Origin: Pontibacter pamirensis
GTDB lineage: Bacteria; Bacteroidota; Bacteroidia; Cytophagales; Hymenobacteraceae
DNA: 64,000 nucleotides
NCBI RefSeq assembly: GCF_010015475.1
Contig: NZ_SSNI01000003.1
Span: 1 to 64,000 of the forward strand
Direction of reading: 5' to 3'
In this document: positions 59,859-64,000 of the stretch, one piece after another
Position numbering within the stretch: position 1 is the first letter of the stretch
How the letters are laid out: every line of letters starts with the position of its first letter
Notes under the pieces: generated by a model
The model's input: the letters and a program-made list of their open reading frames with translations, nothing else
Told to the model about the DNA's origin: nothing
The model's database searches: none
Position numbers and translations under genes: made by a program

Positions 59859-62800
59859 TTAGGCTTTTTTTAATGATTTTTCCTTGCTCGTGGTCACTTT
59901 AACGATGTCATGCAGGATCATGTAAAGGCAAGGAACGATCACTAAAATGATGGCCGTGGCGAAAATAATTCCGAAGCCCAGCGAAATGGCCATTGGGATA
60001 AGCTGGTAGGCTTGACTGGATGTTTCTAGGATAATGGGTGTCAGTCCGCCGAAGGTAGTAAGGGTAGTGAGGACTATTGGCCTGAACCTCCTGATGCCTG
60101 CTTCGTGAATGGCATCATAAGCGGAAAGCTCTCCCCTGTGTTTGTTGGCATAATCAATCATGATCAGCGAATCGTTCACCACCACCCCCGAGAGTGCGAT
60201 GATGCCCATCAGGCTCACTAGAGAGAGGTCATACCCCAGTAAGATGTGGCCTATCACCGCTCCTACCACGCCAAAGGGAATAGCCAACATGACAATAATG
60301 GGTTGGATATAACTGTTCAACGCCACAGCCAGCAGGGCAAAAATAAGGAGCATGGCAATAATAAAGCCCGACCAAAGCGCCTGCGTTGATTCCCGCATTT
60401 CTGCCTGGCTGCCCTCATACGTCCAGGTAATACCCGGGAAATCTGCTCTCAGCTGGGGAAGCATTTCATCATTCAGCGATTTTAAAACGCGGGTCTGGGC
60501 ATTGGCCGGCTCCACGTCCATACCTACATTCACCACCCGGCGTCCGTCCCTCCTGTTGATATTGGTAAATGTTTCCCCTTCAGCTACCTTTACTACGTTA
60601 AGCAAGGGTACGGCCGTGCCATCAGGTGCCCGGACGATAAATTCCTCCAGGTTGTTCATGTCTCTGCGTTCTTCCCTTGGCAGCTTCACGCGTATTTCTG
60701 TTTCGTTAATGCCGCGCAGTTGGCGCATGGCCAGTGCTCCGAAAAAAGCATCCCGCACCTGCTGCCCTACAGCGGAGGGTGTTAGCCCAAGGCTTCGGCC
60801 TTCCGGTAACAGCTCGAAACCCATCTGCACTTTTCCCATGTTAAAGTTGTCACTCACGTCCCGGGTTTCTTCAAAAGACTCTACCCGTTCCACAAATGCC
60901 TGACTGGCCCGCTCCAGCACGTTAATGTCGGTATGGCTCAGGTCCACACTGATGTCCTGCCGGGCACCTCCGGGTCCTCTTTCCGCCTCAAAGGTTATCT
61001 GGTCCACCCCCTCAATATCGCCAATATTATCACGCCACAGGGCAATAAGCTCTTTGGCGCTCATATCCCTTTGATCAGGCGGTTTCATCACTATCTCTAC
61101 ATCAATGAAATCCTTACCCCGGACATTGGTCTTAATACCTTCAGCTACTTCGTACAGGTTGTGCTCCTCAAACATGCGCTGCGTGGAGTTGGTTACGGCT
61201 GTGGCTACTTTAGCGGCCTGATCGGTGGTGGTGCCCACAGGCAATCTTACGGCGGCCTCTATTTCATCAGCAGCTACTTCAGGCATCAGCACCATGCCCA
61301 TATGATCACTGTAACCAAAGCCCCCTACCAAAAGCAATAAGGCCATTGCCGTACTCAGGGTGATGTACCGGTTTCGCAGGCAAAGGTCCAGGAAAGGGCG
61401 GTAGAAGCGGTGGACAAAGCGGCTAAAAGCCTCCGCGATAGACCTTTGCCAGCCCTCCAACTTCCGTAATGGTTTAGAAGAGTTTTCTTTTGGCTTATGC
61501 GCCACATGAGAGGGAAGTATGTACAGCGCCTCAAACAGCGAAACGACCAGCACCACAATAACGACCACCGGTAATGGCCACCAGTATTTACCGGTCTCCC
61601 CGGGTATGAACAGGAGTGGCACAAAGGCAATGATAGTAGTTAAAATACTGAAAACAACGGGTTTAGAAACATCTTTGGCACCCAATATGGCGGCATCCAT
61701 ATAACTGTAACCCTTCTGGCGGTACTCATAAATGTTCTCCCCTACCACAATGGCATCATCGACCACAATACCCATCACAATCAGAAAACCAAACATCGAT
61801 ATCATGTTGATGCTGATGTCTACCAGCGGTAGAAACACCATCGCCCCGACAAAAGAAATAATCATTCCCATCATCACCCAGAATGCCAGCCGGTATTCCA
61901 GAAAAAGCCCGAGGATCACCATAACGATCACGATGGCAAGCAAGCCGTTCTCCGTTAAAAGCGACAAGCGCTCCCGGAAATCCTCTGCCCTATTACCTTC
62001 AATCCGGACCTTTACACCGGGTGGAAGGGACTGCTCAAAGTCTGCCAGAATCTCCTTCACGAGATCTTCTATATCCAGCGGCGACTGTTTGCCTATTCGG
62101 AAGACTTCCAGATCCACGGTGTTCTGCTGATTGAACTGCCCGTGAAATCCTGTTTCTTCAAACCCATCGGTAATGGTGGCTATATCACCAAGTTTAACGG
62201 TGGCGCCCGATACAGAAGAAATGATGTCGATTTTGCTAAACTCTTCTGCCCAGAGTTTGCGCTCCTCCATTCTCAGCAATACCTCTCCGGCCTGCGTTTC
62301 TATAGATCCTGCGGGCACATCCTGGCTCGACTGACGGATAATGTTGGCTATCTGGCCCAGCGTCAGGTTATATTCCCGCAGGCGGTGCTCTGGGATCTCA
62401 ACATGGGTGATGAAGTCCGGAACGTTTCCAATCTCTACCTGTGTAATTTCATCGTTTGCAAGCAGCTGGTTGCGTAATCTTTCTGCTAGTATGCGGAGTG
62501 TCCATACCTCTACGTCCCCATATAACCCTATTTGCATCACATCCTGCTGCCGGTCCTGCAAGACAACCTGCGGCTGTTCTATATCATCCGGAAAAGTTTG
62601 TATACGGCTTACGGCCTGGTTAATATCCTGTAGTGCTTTCATCCTGTCGGTGCCCGGCACCAGCTCTACAGTCACACTTCCAGAGCCTTCATTGGCGACG
62701 GAGGTAACCTCCTTTATTCCCTGCACACCTTTAATGGCTTCTTCAACAGGAAGCACTATCCCCTGCTCTGTTTCAGTTGGTGCAGCCCCGGGGTACACCA

Positions 62801-62981
62801 CGCTTATCTGCACATAATCCAGCTGGAATTGTGGGAATACCTCTTTTTGGATGTTATACATGGTCCAGAATCCACCCCCTATCAGTATAAACATCAGGAG
62901 AGTAGTAATAATGGGGCTGCGTGCCATGAATGCAATGGCACCTTTTTGTGTTTCCTCAGCCTGGTCTTTTGTTTCCTCCAT
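59859..62981 (-). CDS. RND efflux permease, AcrB/HAE1 family
   Basis: A 1040-residue inner-membrane proton-driven pump, normal AcrB length. An N-terminal membrane helix precedes the first periplasmic domain ([19 protein letters not shown] porter motif near 60-75). Membrane helix 4 carries the proton-relay pair [14 protein letters not shown] (Asp408, Asp409). The second half repeats the fold, with [16 protein letters not shown] in helix 10. It forms a tripartite system with the adaptor encoded 5 bases upstream and an outer-membrane channel not seen in the window. The substrate cannot be read from sequence. A place in lipopeptide export is possible but unsupported, since an unrelated 11 kb lies between. 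Confidence 0.93.
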   Translation of the reverse strand: MEETKDQAEETQKGAIAFMARSPIITTLLMFILIGGGFWTMYNIQKEVFPQFQLDYVQISVVYPGAAPTETEQGIVLPVEEAIKGVQGIKEVTSVANEGSGSVTVELVPGTDRMKALQDINQAVSRIQTFPDDIEQPQVVLQDRQQDVMQIGLYGDVEVWTLRILAERLRNQLLANDEITQVEIGNVPDFITHVEIPEHRLREYNLTLGQIANIIRQSSQDVPAGSIETQAGEVLLRMEERKLWAEEFSKIDIISSVSGATVKLGDIATITDGFEETGFHGQFNQQNTVDLEVFRIGKQSPLDIEDLVKEILADFEQSLPPGVKVRIEGNRAEDFRERLSLLTENGLLAIVIVMVILGLFLEYRLAFWVMMGMIISFVGAMVFLPLVDISINMISMFGFLIVMGIVVDDAIVVGENIYEYRQKGYSYMDAAILGAKDVSKPVVFSILTTIIAFVPLLFIPGETGKYWWPLPVVVIVVLVVSLFEALYILPSHVAHKPKENSSKPLRKLEGWQRSIAEAFSRFVHRFYRPFLDLCLRNRYITLSTAMALLLLVGGFGYSDHMGMVLMPEVAADEIEAAVRLPVGTTTDQAAKVATAVTNSTQRMFEEHNLYEVAEGIKTNVRGKDFIDVEIVMKPPDQRDMSAKELIALWRDNIGDIEGVDQITFEAERGPGGARQDISVDLSHTDINVLERASQAFVERVESFEETRDVSDNFNMGKVQMGFELLPEGRSLGLTPSAVGQQVRDAFFGALAMRQLRGINETEIRVKLPREERRDMNNLEEFIVRAPDGTAVPLLNVVKVAEGETFTNINRRDGRRVVNVGMDVEPANAQTRVLKSLNDEMLPQLRADFPGITWTYEGSQAEMRESTQALWSGFIIAMLLIFALLAVALNSYIQPIIVMLAIPFGVVGAVIGHILLGYDLSLVSLMGIIALSGVVVNDSLIMIDYANKHRGELSAYDAIHEAGIRRFRPIVLTTLTTFGGLTPIILETSSQAYQLIPMAISLGFGIIFATAIILVIVPCLYMILHDIVKVTTSKEKSLKKA

Positions 62982-62986
62982 AAGCT

Positions 62987-64000
62987 TTATTCCTGAACCT
63001 CTTCATTTTCCGTCGTATCCTGCGGAGACTCCTCTCCTTCTGTACGTAAACCAGAGCCCTCCACCACAGTGGACAGGTCTGTCGTCACCACCTTTTCATC
63101 ATCTGAAAGGCCTTTCCTGATATAGGCATAGTCGGCATCCTCAAACAGGATGTCCACCTGCCGGATGCGCAGCTTTCCCTCGTCCATAACCCACACCGTT
63201 TCGCCCTGCCGGAGGTAGTCGCGGTTAAGCCGGATCACATCCGGAATTTCCCTGGCCTGAATATGGGCTTCCACAAAGGTGCCTATCATCAGCGGTGGTA
63301 TCGTATCCTGTTCTGTTTTCCGCACCAGCGGATCCGGAACCGACACCAGCACCCTCGCCATCCGCGTCTGCACATCAAGCGCACCGACTAACCGGAACAA
63401 CCTGCCTGTTCTATACTGTCCCTCCGACCAGCTGCTGGCATTTATGATCTTCACATCAGAACCTGAATTGGCCTCATCTTCCGCAAAAGTGAGCCAGTTA
63501 ACTTTGGCAACGGGAACATTGGCGGCTACCCAGTACTCATCCATTCCCACCAGTTGCCCCAGCTCCGTTCCCGGGGCCAGCTGAGAGCCTACATTGGCAT
63601 TTCTACTGATGATGTGGGCATCAAACGGTGCCCTGATGGTTGTGCGCTGCAGGTTAAGCCTGGCTTGCTGTACGGCAGCCTCTGCCGCAGCCACAGTAGC
63701 TCTGGCAGATTCCAGTTGGGGCTTTCGGAGCACAAGGTCCTGGTTTTCGCCTGAGAGTTCTTCTCCTATCAGCTCATAATCCTTACGGGCAACATCCTGC
63801 CGCCCCATCTCAACACTCAGGTCTGCTTTGGCCAATTGCAGATCACTCATTCTCAGTTGCAGGGTGTTTCTATAGTCAGCAGGATTAATCTGCAGCAGCA
63901 CTTCGCCTTTTTTAACAAACGAACCGGGAATGAAGTTTTCAGAAATGTTTACCACCTCCCCTCCTACCTGTGTACTTAATGTGATGTCTTTTGCCGGTTG
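62987..64000 (-). CDS. RND efflux adaptor (membrane fusion protein), 5' end outside window
   Basis: The periplasmic adaptor of the efflux system. The frame stays open through the right edge (reading [20 protein letters not shown] before the GTG at 63955), so that GTG is not the start and the N-terminus with its lipoprotein or membrane anchor is missing. Visible parts are the lipoyl half-domain ([18 protein letters not shown]), a coiled-coil hairpin (roughly [14 protein letters not shown] to [11 protein letters not shown]), the second lipoyl half ([19 protein letters not shown]) and the beta-barrel and membrane-proximal domains, ending in an acidic tail. It is encoded 5 bases before the permease in one operon. 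Confidence 0.9.
   Translation of the reverse strand, partial: QPAKDITLSTQVGGEVVNISENFIPGSFVKKGEVLLQINPADYRNTLQLRMSDLQLAKADLSVEMGRQDVARKDYELIGEELSGENQDLVLRKPQLESARATVAAAEAAVQQARLNLQRTTIRAPFDAHIISRNANVGSQLAPGTELGQLVGMDEYWVAANVPVAKVNWLTFAEDEANSGSDVKIINASSWSEGQYRTGRLFRLVGALDVQTRMARVLVSVPDPLVRKTEQDTIPPLMIGTFVEAHIQAREIPDVIRLNRDYLRQGETVWVMDEGKLRIRQVDILFEDADYAYIRKGLSDDEKVVTTDLSTVVEGSGLRTEGEESPQDTTENEEVQE

Noticed and set aside
63955..64000. GTG near 63955 as the start codon of the RND adaptor
   Set aside because: The frame is open to the window edge and continues with typical adaptor sequence, so the real start lies outside.
55802..64000. Receptor, esterase and RND pump considered as part of the lipopeptide cluster
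   Set aside because: They are separated from the NRPS genes by the sulfur island and lie on mixed strands; an MFS exporter already sits within the cluster.

Overview
The window looks like chromosome of a Bacteroidota bacterium, most likely the Pontibacter/Hymenobacteraceae group (Cytophagales). The left edge is the 5' end of a 16S rRNA gene with Bacteroidota-type sequence. Bacteroidota -7 promoter boxes (TAnnTTTG) occur repeatedly, and a DUF983 protein and an outer-membrane beta-barrel receptor of Bacteroidota type are present. The genus is inferred from the 16S fragment by eye only.

Layout. Bases 1-205 are the start of a leftward rRNA operon, driven by four tandem promoters between 469 and 827. 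Two small unknown genes follow (1349-1991). Bases 2169-48443 hold a complete non-ribosomal peptide gene cluster: a phosphopantetheinyl transferase on the + strand, then on the - strand (in transcription order, right to left) two giant NRPS genes of 4681 and 9584 residues, a stand-alone type II thioesterase and an MFS exporter. A strong hairpin terminator separates the second NRPS from the thioesterase.

The two NRPSs form an 11-module line. It starts with an EntF-type starter condensation domain and ends with a thioesterase. All condensation and epimerisation motifs I read are intact. Specificity residues read by eye predict: acyl - X1 (basic?) - D-Leu - Leu - Gly - Leu - Asn - D-Ser - D-Leu - D-Ser - D-Leu - Phe/Tyr. 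This would be an amphipathic lipo-undecapeptide, probably cyclised. The PPTase would activate the carrier domains, the type II thioesterase would clear misprimed carriers and the MFS protein would export the product. The genes carry long internal repeats, one of about 1.19 kb that is identical by eye, which points to recent module duplication or gene conversion.

Bases 49300-54516 are a separate sulfur-stress island on the + strand: a Crp/Fnr-family regulator, a CstB-like persulfide dioxygenase-rhodanese, two YeeE/YedE-type membrane proteins, a TauE/SafE exporter and a TlpA-like thioredoxin. Three transcription units in it carry a TGTGA-N6-TCAC(A/T) palindrome exactly 37 bases upstream of a TAnnTTTG box, so they look like one regulon. 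The regulator has CRP-like DNA-reading residues but a cysteine cluster where cAMP-binding residues would be expected.

Bases 54933-64000 are ordinary accessory genes: a DUF983 protein, a TonB-dependent receptor-type beta-barrel protein, a CE15-type glucuronoyl esterase, and an RND efflux permease with its adaptor, the adaptor running off the right edge. I see no tRNA, CRISPR array, transposase or integrase.
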